A stretch of 64,000 nucleotides of DNA from Bacteroidota bacterium. Lineage in GTDB: Bacteria; Bacteroidota; Bacteroidia; Chitinophagales; Chitinophagaceae. Numbering within the stretch: position 1 is the first letter of the stretch; every line of letters starts with the position of its first letter. The stretch lies in the NCBI GenBank assembly GCA_018267955.1, contig JAFDXL010000006.1, positions 1 to 64,000 on the forward strand, read 5' to 3'. Position numbers and translations under genes: made by a program. The notes beneath the pieces were generated by a model. It saw nothing but the letters and a program-made list of their open reading frames with translations. It had not been told where the DNA came from and ran no database searches. Shown here piece by piece: positions 32,949-42,750 of this stretch.

Positions 32949-34295
32949 TTGGGAAGTGCTTCCGACGGAGAAACGATATTCTTCAATATATTCTTACAGG
33001 CCGCTCACGCGTTTTCAGCGTCAAACGCCACCATACTCATCATCATCATCCTTATTTTGCTGCTCTTCACTGCTATCACCGCCGGTGCAGAAACAGCATA
33101 CTTCTCATTAACAGCTAAAGACATCAATTACCTGAAGCTAAAAGAGGAGGCAAGCGCGCGCCAGGTATTACAATTGCTCGATCACCCAAAGCTATTGCTC
33201 GCTACCATACTGGTGGCCAATAACTTTATCAATATCGCCATTGTTATTACTACCAACCTGCTTATTAGCGGTATTCTGCCACAGAATGTACCTTCCTGGG
33301 AGTCGTTCGTGGTGCAGGTATTGGCAGTAACATTCCTGCTCGTGTTGTTTGGCGAGGTATTGCCTAAGGTATATGCCACACAAAACAATATGCGCATGGC
33401 GCTTTTTTCTGCGCCTATACTGCAGGCAATGAACAAAATATTCCGCCCCATAAGCAACCTGCTGGTATCTTCTACCCATTACATAGAGGACAAGTTGGGC
33501 TCCAAGCCGACTAATATCAGCAACGAAGATTTTGAACATGCAATAGAGCTAACGGTAGGACATAGCGCCACCCGCGAAGAAGTAAATATCTTTAAGGGCA
33601 TCCTGAAGTTTGGCAATATTACAGCCCGGCAGGTAATGCGCACCCGTATGGATGTAAGTGGTGTTCCCTTTGAATCTACCTTCCCCCAGGTGCAGAAAAT
33701 AGCTATAGAGGTAGGGTATTCGCGCATGCCTGTGTACAAAGAAAACCTGGATAAGGTTGCCGGTATTATTTATATCAAGGATTTTCTGCCACATACCGAT
33801 GAAGATAATTTTGACTGGCATAAACTGATACGCCCGGCTTACTTTGTACATGAAGGCAAACTGATCGAAGATCTATTGAAAGAATTTCAGCAGAAGCGTA
33901 TTCACTTTGCCATAGTAGTAGATGAGTTTGGCGGTACTTCGGGTATTATTACGCTCGAAGATATTATGGAAGAGATTATTGGCGATATCAGGGATGAATT
34001 TGATGAAGACGATCTGCAGTTCAAAAAGATAGACGACAACAACTATATATTGGAGGGCAAAACATTGATAAATGATGTTTGCAGGCTTATCGGGCAGCCA
34101 TCCGATACCTTCGATACAGTTCGCGGAGAAAGTGATTCACTTGCCGGCCTGATCCTGGAGATCTCCGGAAAATTCCCGGCGCTGAATGAAACCGTGAGCT
34201 ATAAACAGTACGACTTTACAGTATTGAACATAGACAAGATGCGCATCCAGCGGGTGAAATTATCTATCAATAACCCCGATGACGAGGAAGATTAA
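32949..34295 (+). CDS. gldE: Gliding motility-associated protein GldE (CorC/HlyC-like)
   Basis: A 448-residue protein. Start is TTG at 32949: no ATG lies in frame between the ssb terminator and the first conserved residues. A DUF21 membrane domain at about 25-190 has four hydrophobic segments and FGEVLPKVYA; two CBS domains follow at about 205-335 (the second with FAIVVDEFGGTSGIITLEDI) and a CorC_HlyC domain at about 350-440. GldE supports GldD and other Gld lipoproteins in gliding and type IX secretion; relatives act in magnesium or cobalt transport. gldD, often the next gene, is absent here. The stop is one base from the converging stop of the next gene. Confidence 0.92.
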   Translation: MGSASDGETIFFNIFLQAAHAFSASNATILIIIILILLLFTAITAGAETAYFSLTAKDINYLKLKEEASARQVLQLLDHPKLLLATILVANNFINIAIVITTNLLISGILPQNVPSWESFVVQVLAVTFLLVLFGEVLPKVYATQNNMRMALFSAPILQAMNKIFRPISNLLVSSTHYIEDKLGSKPTNISNEDFEHAIELTVGHSATREEVNIFKGILKFGNITARQVMRTRMDVSGVPFESTFPQVQKIAIEVGYSRMPVYKENLDKVAGIIYIKDFLPHTDEDNFDWHKLIRPAYFVHEGKLIEDLLKEFQQKRIHFAIVVDEFGGTSGIITLEDIMEEIIGDIRDEFDEDDLQFKKIDDNNYILEGKTLINDVCRLIGQPSDTFDTVRGESDSLAGLILEISGKFPALNETVSYKQYDFTVLNIDKMRIQRVKLSINNPDDEED

Positions 34296-34296
34296 T

Positions 34297-35184
34297 TTAG
34301 TCGTGGGTATTTATATCAACCAGTATTTGCATTAACTGCTGCACTTCATCGGCACGCTGGTCGTCCCGTTTGTAACGATAACATAATGCCAGTTCCTCCA
34401 GCATTTTGTAGATCACCCGCTTAGATTGTAGGGGCGCATAATAATTTTCATCCTTGCCTGCATTTATCTTGCGCAGGTAAGACTCCACATCTTTTTGTGT
34501 ATAGATGGTGCCATTCAGCGGATCTATAAAAAACTGCACTTGCTGCACCACGTCATCATCATCTTTATAAAAATGATGCAGCGTGTCTATGTATGCAAAG
34601 ACAAACTGGCGGGGTATATTAACAGCAAATATGGGAATATCAAGCAGCTCGCAAAGTGCCAGGTATAATACCCCTAACGAGTAAGAATTACCCTGCTTGC
34701 TTTCCAGCACCTGGTTGATGAAGAAAAATTTAGGTTCTCGTTCCGTTAGCTCGTGCCCCTGCAGCTTGTAGTAATTGTACAGTATGCTGTTAAATACATT
34801 CACCTGCTCCAGCGGCGTCAGGTAATTATTCAGCTCCAGCCATATATTCCGCCTTATCTGGTCAAACTGGCTGAGAATAGATCCTATATTAAGATCGGGA
34901 AATTGATATTTGGCAACCAGTATTGCACCGCGCAATATTTCGGGGTTTCGGGATTGGCTCCATTCCAGCAACTCCTGTTGCAAGTCCTGGAAATGTACCC
35001 TATGGATCAAAGTTTCGATACGTTCCTGTACCGATTCATCCACAGTCACTTCCCATAGCTTTTCCAGGTTTGGTATGATCTCCTTACCATAGTGAACCAG
35101 TTTATCCGCTACGGTATCATATACCTCATTATCCGGGTCGTCTATCAAGGTCAGCAACGCCGCTATCTCCTTACTAGGCTGCAT
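34297..35184 (-). CDS. SirB1-like transglutaminase-fold protein
   Basis: A 295-residue protein. It begins with HEAT-like helices (about 1-85), then the Transglut_core2/SirB1 region (about 100-230), with the family text LNNYLTPLEQVNVFNSILY, LESKQGNSYSLGVLYLALCE and NIPRQFVFAYID. The C-terminus (about 240-290) looks like the short TPR tail typical of the family. The catalytic Cys-His-Asp triad is incomplete in many SirB1 proteins, and no enzymatic role is established. Cytoplasmic. It is probably co-transcribed with topA, which starts 2.4 kb upstream and ends 37 bases before it. Confidence 0.82.
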   Translation of the reverse strand: MQPSKEIAALLTLIDDPDNEVYDTVADKLVHYGKEIIPNLEKLWEVTVDESVQERIETLIHRVHFQDLQQELLEWSQSRNPEILRGAILVAKYQFPDLNIGSILSQFDQIRRNIWLELNNYLTPLEQVNVFNSILYNYYKLQGHELTEREPKFFFINQVLESKQGNSYSLGVLYLALCELLDIPIFAVNIPRQFVFAYIDTLHHFYKDDDDVVQQVQFFIDPLNGTIYTQKDVESYLRKINAGKDENYYAPLQSKRVIYKMLEELALCYRYKRDDQRADEVQQLMQILVDINTHD

Positions 35185-35221
35185 TTGTTTGTCTATTCTC
35201 TACCCTTAAGTTACGCCAATT

Positions 35222-37567
35222 TTATGATTTAGCCCTTTTGCCTCTTGCTGTTTTTTTAGGAGGATTTGCTTTTATCTCTTCAATAATAGCTTTTACCTCT
35301 TCTATCGTAAGGTCGGCAGCTGTTTCCAGTTTGTCCTTAGGAATCTTATAATTACGCAGGCCTTGTTTTATATAAGGTCCGTAAGGCCCTTTCAGTATTT
35401 TGATCTTTTCTTTTTCAAATACTTTAATAGTGCTTTCTGCAGCCGCCTTCCTCTTTTCTTCTATCAGCGGCGCTACTTCTTCCAGCTCTACCGTATAAGG
35501 ATCCATCTCTTTTTTCAAAGAGTAGAATTTACTATCGTGCTGCGCATACGGTCCAAAGCGGCCAATATTCACCACTACATCTTTACCTTCAAACAAGCCA
35601 AGGTTCCTTGGTAGTTTAAAGAGTTCCATGGCCTCATCGAGGGTGATGGTTTCTATACTTTGATTGGTACGCAGTTTTGCAAAGCGTGGTTTTTCTTCAT
35701 CTTCAGTACTGCCTATCTGCACCATCGGCCCAAACCGACCCAGGCGTGCCACTACCGGTTTGCCGCTGGCCGGGTCTACTCCCAGTTCATGCTCTCCTTT
35801 AGCCCTGCCTGCATGCTCCATAGTGTGCTCTACACTCTGATGAAATGGCTTGTAGAAATCACCGATCATCTTATTCCACTTCTGCTTACCGCCTGCTATC
35901 TCGTCAAATTCTTCCTCTATTTTAGCGGTAAAGCTATAGTCCATTATTTTGTCAAAGTGCTCACTCAGAAAGTCTGTCACCACCATACCAAGGTCGGTAG
36001 GGAACAGTTTATTCTTTTCTGCACCTGTATTTTCACTTTCTTTTACTTCTGTTATTTCATTGTTCTTCAGGCTCAACACTTCATATTCCCGCCTTACACC
36101 TTCTTTATCACGTTTCTCTACATAACCTCGTTGCTGTATAGTACTGATGGTGGGCGCATAAGTAGACGGACGACCTATACCCATTTCCTCCAGTTTCTTT
36201 ACAAGTGAGGCTTCCGTATATCTTGGCGCAGGCCTTGTAAAGCGTTCCGTAGCCTTCATCTCTATAATATCCAATACCTGTCCTACTGTAAGTGGCGGCA
36301 GCATACCCTCATTTTCTTCTTCACCATCTTCTTCGTCACGGCTTTCTGTATATACTTTCAGGAAACCATCAAAACGAAGCACCTCTCCGGTAGCGGTCAA
36401 CGGATCAGGCTGAGAGGAAACACCGATTTTAGCTATCGTACGTTCCAATTGTGCATCGGCCATCTGGCTGGCCATGGTACGTTTCCATATCAGGTCATAC
36501 AGACGCTGTGTGTCTGCATCGCCTATAGATGCGGTAGCCATATCAGTTGGGCGTATGGCTTCGTGCGCTTCCTGGGCAGATTCATTTTTATTCTGAAATT
36601 TCCTTTGCTGATAATATTTATCGCCGTATTGCTCTACAACTGCTTTTTGTATATTCTCGTTTGCTGTTTCAGATAAGTTTACGGAGTCGGTACGCATATA
36701 GGTAATATGCCCGTTCTCATATAGCTTCTGTGCCAGCAACATGGTTTTGGATACAGAATATCCCAGTTTTCGGCTCGCTTCCTGCTGTAGCGTAGATGTA
36801 GTAAACGGTGCAGCAGGTGATTTTTTTGCCGGTTTTACCTGTATGTCATTTACGGTATAGGTGGCATTGATACAACGCTGCAGGTATGTTTTAGCAGTAG
36901 CGCTGCCTTTTATTTTATCAGGGCCTTCTGCCTTAAAGTTTACCTTTCTGTTATTGGCATCCGGCGCATTAAAGAAGGCCTCTATTTTAAAGCTGCTTTC
37001 TGCTTTAAATTTTGTGATCTCCCTTTCTCTTTCTACTATTACTCTTACGGCAACAGATTGCACGCGGCCTGCAGACAGGTTATTACGCATACTCATCTTG
37101 CGCCACAGGATGGGTGATATTTCAAAGCCTACAATACGGTCCAGTATCCTGCGTGCCTGCTGGGCATTCACGAGGTTCATATCTACAGTACGTGGCTTTT
37201 CAACTGCTTTTTTTATAGCGGGCTTGGTGATCTCGTGGAAAACAATACGTTTGGTAGTTGCCGGGTCCAGGTCTAGTACCTCGCACAAATGCCAGGATAT
37301 AGCCTCTCCTTCCCGGTCCTCATCCGTTGCCAGCCATACATCGTCTGCTTTCTTCGCCAGGGATTTTAGTTCTTTAACAACCTTCTGTTTATCCTCTGAT
37401 ATTACATATTTGGGTTTAAAGTCATTGTTTACATCAATTCCCATATCCTCCTTCTCCAGGTCTCGTATATGGCCATAGCACGATTTTACCTCAAAATCAC
37501 TACCCAATATCTTTTCAATCGTTTTCGCCTTCGCAGGAGACTCAACAATCAGCAGGTTTTTCGCCAT
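35222..37567 (-). CDS. topA: DNA topoisomerase I
   Basis: A 781-residue type IA enzyme that relaxes negative supercoils. The Toprim domain opens with LLIVESPAKAKTIEKILG (about 5-22) and has the acidic DEDREG at about 100. The active-site Tyr290 lies in GHITYMRTDS. Instead of zinc ribbons, the C-terminal part carries topoisomerase C-terminal repeats with GRFGP and GPYGPYI (about 630-760), common in Bacteroidota. It ends in a lysine/arginine-rich tail. Start at 37567 gives the canonical MAKNLLIVES. Confidence 0.97.
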   Translation of the reverse strand: MAKNLLIVESPAKAKTIEKILGSDFEVKSCYGHIRDLEKEDMGIDVNNDFKPKYVISEDKQKVVKELKSLAKKADDVWLATDEDREGEAISWHLCEVLDLDPATTKRIVFHEITKPAIKKAVEKPRTVDMNLVNAQQARRILDRIVGFEISPILWRKMSMRNNLSAGRVQSVAVRVIVEREREITKFKAESSFKIEAFFNAPDANNRKVNFKAEGPDKIKGSATAKTYLQRCINATYTVNDIQVKPAKKSPAAPFTTSTLQQEASRKLGYSVSKTMLLAQKLYENGHITYMRTDSVNLSETANENIQKAVVEQYGDKYYQQRKFQNKNESAQEAHEAIRPTDMATASIGDADTQRLYDLIWKRTMASQMADAQLERTIAKIGVSSQPDPLTATGEVLRFDGFLKVYTESRDEEDGEEENEGMLPPLTVGQVLDIIEMKATERFTRPAPRYTEASLVKKLEEMGIGRPSTYAPTISTIQQRGYVEKRDKEGVRREYEVLSLKNNEITEVKESENTGAEKNKLFPTDLGMVVTDFLSEHFDKIMDYSFTAKIEEEFDEIAGGKQKWNKMIGDFYKPFHQSVEHTMEHAGRAKGEHELGVDPASGKPVVARLGRFGPMVQIGSTEDEEKPRFAKLRTNQSIETITLDEAMELFKLPRNLGLFEGKDVVVNIGRFGPYAQHDSKFYSLKKEMDPYTVELEEVAPLIEEKRKAAAESTIKVFEKEKIKILKGPYGPYIKQGLRNYKIPKDKLETAADLTIEEVKAIIEEIKANPPKKTARGKRAKS

Positions 37568-37663
37568 TCTCTATAAAACTTTTCTCTAATAAGACAATAC
37601 ATTTTGCCCGACGCTGCTTTTTCGGGCGTTGCAATAATAAACTATTGTTTCCAAAAAAATAAA

Positions 37664-37690
37664 AAGGGTAACATAATTGTTACCCTTTTT
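37664..37690 (-). terminator. Terminator of the type IX cargo gene
   Basis: Stem AAAAAGGGTAAC/GTTACCCTTTTT with loop ATAATT. A TATTTTTTT run follows on the minus strand. It lies 20 bases after the stop. Confidence 0.8.
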
Positions 37691-37709
37691 ACATTATAAA
37701 TATTATTTA

Positions 37710-39080
37710 TTAATGTGCAACTACGAAACGGTTTGTAGTACGCTGACCATTTGCTTCTATAGTGTAGAAGTATAGGCCATTAGCCAGGTTAGCTGTAGAG
37801 AAAGTTACAGAACCTGTATTTACATTACCAGCGTTTTGAGTAGCAATAATCTGTCCTACAGTGTTCATAATGCTAACATTTGTATTAGCTGCTTGTTTCA
37901 GACCAAATTTGATAGAAACTTCAGAAGTAGCAGGGTTAGGATATGCGTTCGCATTAATAACGTTAGAATTAACGTTAGGAACACTCGCAGGTACACAAGT
38001 AGGGCAAGTTACTTTTACACCCATATCAATATGTGCGCCATCATAGAATATTACACTTGGAATTGCAGTGTTATGACCATAAGGGTGGAAGCCTGTTGTA
38101 TCAGATAAACTGTAGTTATATTTTGTTTGATTATTAACTAACAATCCGCTATTCATTGAATTGCCGCTTTGACCTGCTTCGCCCTTGCTGGTACCGGTAC
38201 CTGTTAAATCATAAGTAGGTATCATGACAAAGTTAGCAGAAGTGCTTGGCGTATTCAAAGGATAAACTTTGCCTGCCAGCATAGTAACATAAACAACTAA
38301 TACTTCACCGGCATTAAGGCTCATACCGCTGGTACCCAGTTTAATACCATTTAAGGCATAGTTTGACAAACCATTAGCATTGCTGTCTGCAAAAAATGCA
38401 TCATCCATTACTTTTCTGATTTCAATTTTGTTTGCAGTTGGTACACTATCAGGCTGGTTGTTAGCCGGGTTGATAACCGGTGCAGCAGATGCTTTACCGC
38501 TTACAAAATGAATAGCAACAACACCTTGAGTATTGCTGGTGTTTGTCCTTAATGATTTTGTAGCAACAATCAACAGTGTATCAACAACAGAGTGGTCGTT
38601 ACGGTGATACCACATTGGGAAGTTGATACTATCTACAGAATACGGATTGCTTTGAAATACTGCAAAGGAAGGAAGTTCAGTCAGTTTTGAGATGTAGCCT
38701 GCAGATGTATGGCCGTCATCGCCTCCCCTGAACACGCTGTCCGTAGGATCAAATGACATTCCAAAACCGTGTAACCAGGTGTTCTGAGCACCATTAGAAT
38801 AAGTAACTTTAATGTTACTGTCAGGAGCCATACCCGCAACATAGTTTGCTGAAGTACCTTGAGCAAACATGAGGTTTACATACTCAAACCATTCACCCGC
38901 AGCACCCGAGGTACCTTTATTACCCGCATTATGCCCTATAGGCGCCACTATCTGCCTGGCAGCCGGAGCAGCCAAAAATGGCATGTTATTAGCCTTGTTC
39001 TTGAAAACAACGCTCTGCGATTGTGCAAAAGCAGGTGCCGTGCATACTGCCGCAGAAAGAAGTAAAAATAATTTTTTCAT
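37710..39080 (-). CDS. Secreted protein with type IX sorting domain (type A)
   Basis: A 456-residue protein with a signal peptide (about 1-19, ending AFAQ) and a C-terminal T9SS type A sorting domain (about 380-456). The sorting domain starts at NAYPNPATSEVSIKF and ends in GLYFYTIEANGQRTTNRFVV, so it is exported through the type IX system that the gliding genes serve. The middle (about 50-370) is Asn/Ser/Gly-rich and beta-like; I do not recognise a catalytic domain. The substrate or surface role is unknown. Possible promoter signals lie in the AT-rich gap upstream, shared with the proline dehydrogenase gene. Confidence 0.85.
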   Translation of the reverse strand: MKKLFLLLSAAVCTAPAFAQSQSVVFKNKANNMPFLAAPAARQIVAPIGHNAGNKGTSGAAGEWFEYVNLMFAQGTSANYVAGMAPDSNIKVTYSNGAQNTWLHGFGMSFDPTDSVFRGGDDGHTSAGYISKLTELPSFAVFQSNPYSVDSINFPMWYHRNDHSVVDTLLIVATKSLRTNTSNTQGVVAIHFVSGKASAAPVINPANNQPDSVPTANKIEIRKVMDDAFFADSNANGLSNYALNGIKLGTSGMSLNAGEVLVVYVTMLAGKVYPLNTPSTSANFVMIPTYDLTGTGTSKGEAGQSGNSMNSGLLVNNQTKYNYSLSDTTGFHPYGHNTAIPSVIFYDGAHIDMGVKVTCPTCVPASVPNVNSNVINANAYPNPATSEVSIKFGLKQAANTNVSIMNTVGQIIATQNAGNVNTGSVTFSTANLANGLYFYTIEANGQRTTNRFVVAH

Positions 39081-39190
39081 TGCAACGTTTTTTTTAATAA
39101 GAGTTGTAAAAATAATTAAAACTTAATTAAAACCTTTCAAAAATTTTGCCAAAAACCGGCTTTTTGTGGTTAATCCCATTTTTTATACAC

Positions 39191-39200
39191 TGTCATGACA
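39191..39200. promoter_or_regulatory. Perfect palindrome TGTCATGACA, likely operator site 1
   Basis: A 10-base perfect inverted repeat in the divergent gap between the type IX cargo gene and proline dehydrogenase. A near copy lies exactly 30 bases downstream, about three DNA turns, which suggests two sites on one face of the helix. Confidence 0.5.
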
Positions 39201-39220
39201 CAATAAAAATATTGTTCCAG

Positions 39221-39230
39221 TTTCATGACA
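39221..39230. promoter_or_regulatory. TTTCATGACA, likely operator site 2
   Basis: Differs by one base from site 1 and lies 30 bases away; a half site ATGACA follows at 39252-39257, inside the proline dehydrogenase promoter spacer. The -33 TTG begins 16 bases downstream of this site. Confidence 0.45.
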
Positions 39231-39246
39231 TATATCATACGATTTC

Positions 39247-39274
39247 TTGGAATGACAAATGCCGTCTATTTTTG
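39247..39274 (+). promoter_or_regulatory. Promoter of the proline dehydrogenase gene
   Basis: -33 TTG at 39247-39249, a 17-base spacer, -7 TATTTTTG at 39267-39274 (exact). It lies inside the longer reading frame from 39225, so it rules out that start and supports the ATG at 39291. Confidence 0.75.
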
Positions 39275-39290
39275 CACGTCAATATATATT

Positions 39291-40469
39291 ATGGTCCCGG
39301 AGTTCGATAATACAGAGATCGCTTTTAAATACAGAACCAATAGTGAATTAAAACGCGCCCAGTTTTTATTTTCTTCTATGAGTTCCCCTACCCTTACCAG
39401 CCTGGGAATGGGTGTTACCAAATGGGCCATTAACTGGGGGCTTCCCATAAAAGGTATCATTAAGTCTACACTCTTTAGCCAGTTTTGTGGCGGAGAAACC
39501 ATGGAGGAAGCATCGCATACCGCTAACCGCCTTGCTCCGTATCATGTGGGTGTAATCATGGATTACGGGGTGGAAGGCAAGGAGGGCGAAGCCGAATTTG
39601 ATAAAGCGGTGCCCGAATTTGTGAAAGCCATAAAATATGCTGCCTCACAAAAAAACATCCCTTTTGTTAGCATTAAGGTTACAGGGTTTGCCCATTTTGC
39701 CCTAATGGAAAAAATAAATGCAAACCAGCAACTCGCGGATGCCGAAAAACAGGAATGGGAAAGGGTAGCAAAAAGAATAAGGGAAATAGGCAAGGCCGCA
39801 TACGATAATAATGTAATGCTGCTGATTGATGCGGAAGAAACATGGATACAGGAGGCAGTGAATATACTGGCAGATGAGCTGATGGAGCAATACAATAAAG
39901 AGAAAGCCATCATCTTTAATACATTCCAGATGTATTGCCACGGTACGCTACCTTATCTCAAATCAGCTTTTGCAACCTCTATAGAAAAAGGTTATATCCT
40001 GGGAGCCAAACTGGTGCGTGGTGCATATATGGAGAAAGAACGTAAACGTGCAGAAGAAATGGGCTACCCGTCACCCATACAACCAGACAAGGCAAGTACC
40101 GACCGCGACTATGATGCGGGTGTACATTTCTGCCTCGAACATTTGGATAAGCTATCCCTCTTTATCGGCACGCACAACGAAAAAAGCTGCCTGCTCGCAG
40201 CCAAATACATGGAAGATAATAACATACCACATAATACACCAAGGGTTTATTTCTCCCAATTGTATGGCATGAGTGATAATATATCGTTCAACCTGGCAAA
40301 CGCGGGATATAATGTGGCCAAATATTTGCCTTACGGACCTGTGAAAGATGTGATACCTTACCTGATGAGGCGCGCGCAGGAAAATACTTCCGTTGCCGGA
40401 CAAACTGGCCGCGAACTGGGCCTGATCAATAAAGAATTAAAACGCCGCAAAGAAGCAGCGTCCAGGTAA
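39291..40469 (+). CDS. Proline dehydrogenase (FAD-dependent)
   Basis: A 392-residue protein from the ATG at 39291, chosen because a consensus promoter lies just upstream, inside any longer frame. It oxidises L-proline to pyrroline-5-carboxylate, passing electrons to FAD and then quinone. The TIM-barrel core shows IKVTGFAHFALM at about 123-134, LIDAEETWIQ at about 182-191, LVRGAYMEKERKRA (about 244-257, proline and FAD contacts) and IGTHNEKS at about 293. No P5C dehydrogenase domain is fused. Likely controlled through the TGTCATGACA sites upstream (inference). Ended by a bidirectional terminator. Confidence 0.93.
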   Translation: MVPEFDNTEIAFKYRTNSELKRAQFLFSSMSSPTLTSLGMGVTKWAINWGLPIKGIIKSTLFSQFCGGETMEEASHTANRLAPYHVGVIMDYGVEGKEGEAEFDKAVPEFVKAIKYAASQKNIPFVSIKVTGFAHFALMEKINANQQLADAEKQEWERVAKRIREIGKAAYDNNVMLLIDAEETWIQEAVNILADELMEQYNKEKAIIFNTFQMYCHGTLPYLKSAFATSIEKGYILGAKLVRGAYMEKERKRAEEMGYPSPIQPDKASTDRDYDAGVHFCLEHLDKLSLFIGTHNEKSCLLAAKYMEDNNIPHNTPRVYFSQLYGMSDNISFNLANAGYNVAKYLPYGPVKDVIPYLMRRAQENTSVAGQTGRELGLINKELKRRKEAASR

Positions 40470-40486
40470 TATTCATTGTACAATAA

Positions 40487-40516
40487 AAAAGGGCTGTGAA
40501 TCACAGCCCTTTTTTA
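40487..40516. terminator. Bidirectional terminator between proline dehydrogenase and divIC
   Basis: Stem GGGCTGTGA/TCACAGCCC flanked by A6 on the left and T7 on the right, so it can act in both directions for the converging genes. Confidence 0.88.
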
Positions 40517-40798
40517 TTTTTCTATAATGTAGACATCTTCATTATCCCGCTTCAAATGGTATTGCTCGCGGGCATATTGTTCCAGCTTCTGCGGATTACC
40601 GGTAATTTCTTCCTGTTCTTTCTCCATTCTCGCTATTTCACCGTTCAGGTAAGCAATATGATCTTTAGTGCTCTGCAGTTCCTGCCTGCGCTCCTTCATA
40701 GAGATGATGTCATTCTGATCGAAGAACAACATCCACAGAGCAAATGCCACACCTGTAAGCACAAACTTATTAGCGACAATACTGAATACCTTTTTCAT
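40514..40798 (-). CDS. DivIC/FtsB-like septum formation protein
   Basis: A 94-residue protein with a short cytoplasmic start, one membrane helix at about 12-27, then a coiled coil at about 33-75 (KERRQELQSTKDHIAYLNGEI) and a conserved NPQKLEQYAREQYHLKRDNED tail at about 68-88. The layout matches the septum formation initiator family: the FtsB/DivIC part of the FtsL-FtsB-FtsQ complex that activates septal wall synthesis. It lies 28 bases downstream of enolase in an order also seen in other Bacteroidota. Confidence 0.88.
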   Translation of the reverse strand: MKKVFSIVANKFVLTGVAFALWMLFFDQNDIISMKERRQELQSTKDHIAYLNGEIARMEKEQEEITGNPQKLEQYAREQYHLKRDNEDVYIIEK

Positions 40799-40826
40799 CC
40801 ACTATGTGTTATAGCTAAGTTATAGC

Positions 40827-42128
<1,302 letters not shown>

Positions 42129-42140
42129 CTATTTCGGGTG

Positions 42141-42148
42141 CAAAGATA
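42141..42148 (-). promoter_or_regulatory. -7 box of enolase
   Basis: TATCTTTG on the minus strand, an exact TAnnTTTG match, 24 bases before the ATG at 42116. The -33 region has TTTT rather than TTTG. Confidence 0.5.
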
Positions 42149-42155
42149 ATCGCTT

Positions 42156-42177
42156 GGCATTTATTTAAAAAAATGCC
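42156..42177 (-). terminator. Hairpin after the AT-rich membrane gene
   Basis: Stem GGCATTT/AAATGCC with an AT loop, 9 bases beyond the stop of the gene at 42186. No T run follows on the minus strand, so it is only terminator-like. Confidence 0.4.
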
Positions 42178-42185
42178 ATCAACTA

Positions 42186-42716
42186 TTAAAACAGGCAGGA
42201 CAACACGATTGCCAGAAATAAAATAAAATTTATCAATACATCCAGACCGGTTATCTTTCTTCGTACACCTTTGTGGTACCATTTAGATTGCCGATAAGTA
42301 TTAATAATAAAATATCCTCTCTTGTTGTATAATTTATTTACTATCCAATATACCGTTAGAAAAACAAACAGAGCTTTAAGAGATGTGACTGAATAATTGG
42401 ACAAATATGAATTTATGCCCCTATTATTGAAAGCTGCAGATCTAACAACTTTAAACCGCTCATTATTGTAACCAAATAAACTAGCAAGAAAAACAGCTAT
42501 AGATACATAATACCATGCTTTGAATGTTTCTCTGTTATTTAAATCGATTAAAAAGTCAAAGGATAACAATATTGAAGGTATACCAAAAGAATATATATAG
42601 AAAATAATAGCCGGTATATTAACAAGCAAGGATAAAAAGAGAAGGAATGCTCCAATTAATAATGCTATAATTATTAAAACCCTTTGTCGTTTAGGGATAT
42701 TAGCCGTACTAAACAT
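42186..42716 (-). CDS. AT-rich multi-span membrane protein, unknown
   Basis: A 176-residue protein. About four hydrophobic segments are visible (about 13-35, 38-52, 68-82, 110-125, plus a final one at 158-176). The base composition is clearly more AT-rich than all neighbours, with many AAT, ATT and TTA codons, which suggests recent acquisition or weak selection. I do not recognise a family. It lies between mnmA and enolase, 34 bases after mnmA. Real coding is likely because the frame is long and the segments are coherent, but function is open. Confidence 0.65.
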   Translation of the reverse strand: MFSTANIPKRQRVLIIIALLIGAFLLFLSLLVNIPAIIFYIYSFGIPSILLSFDFLIDLNNRETFKAWYYVSIAVFLASLFGYNNERFKVVRSAAFNNRGINSYLSNYSVTSLKALFVFLTVYWIVNKLYNKRGYFIINTYRQSKWYHKGVRRKITGLDVLINFILFLAIVLSCLF

Positions 42717-42750
42717 TAAGAAATATCATTGCTAATATACACCAGACAAC

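Noticed and set aside
36861-37478. 205-residue plus-strand frame inside topA
   Set aside because: Antisense to a conserved topoisomerase; Ser/Leu-rich shadow composition.
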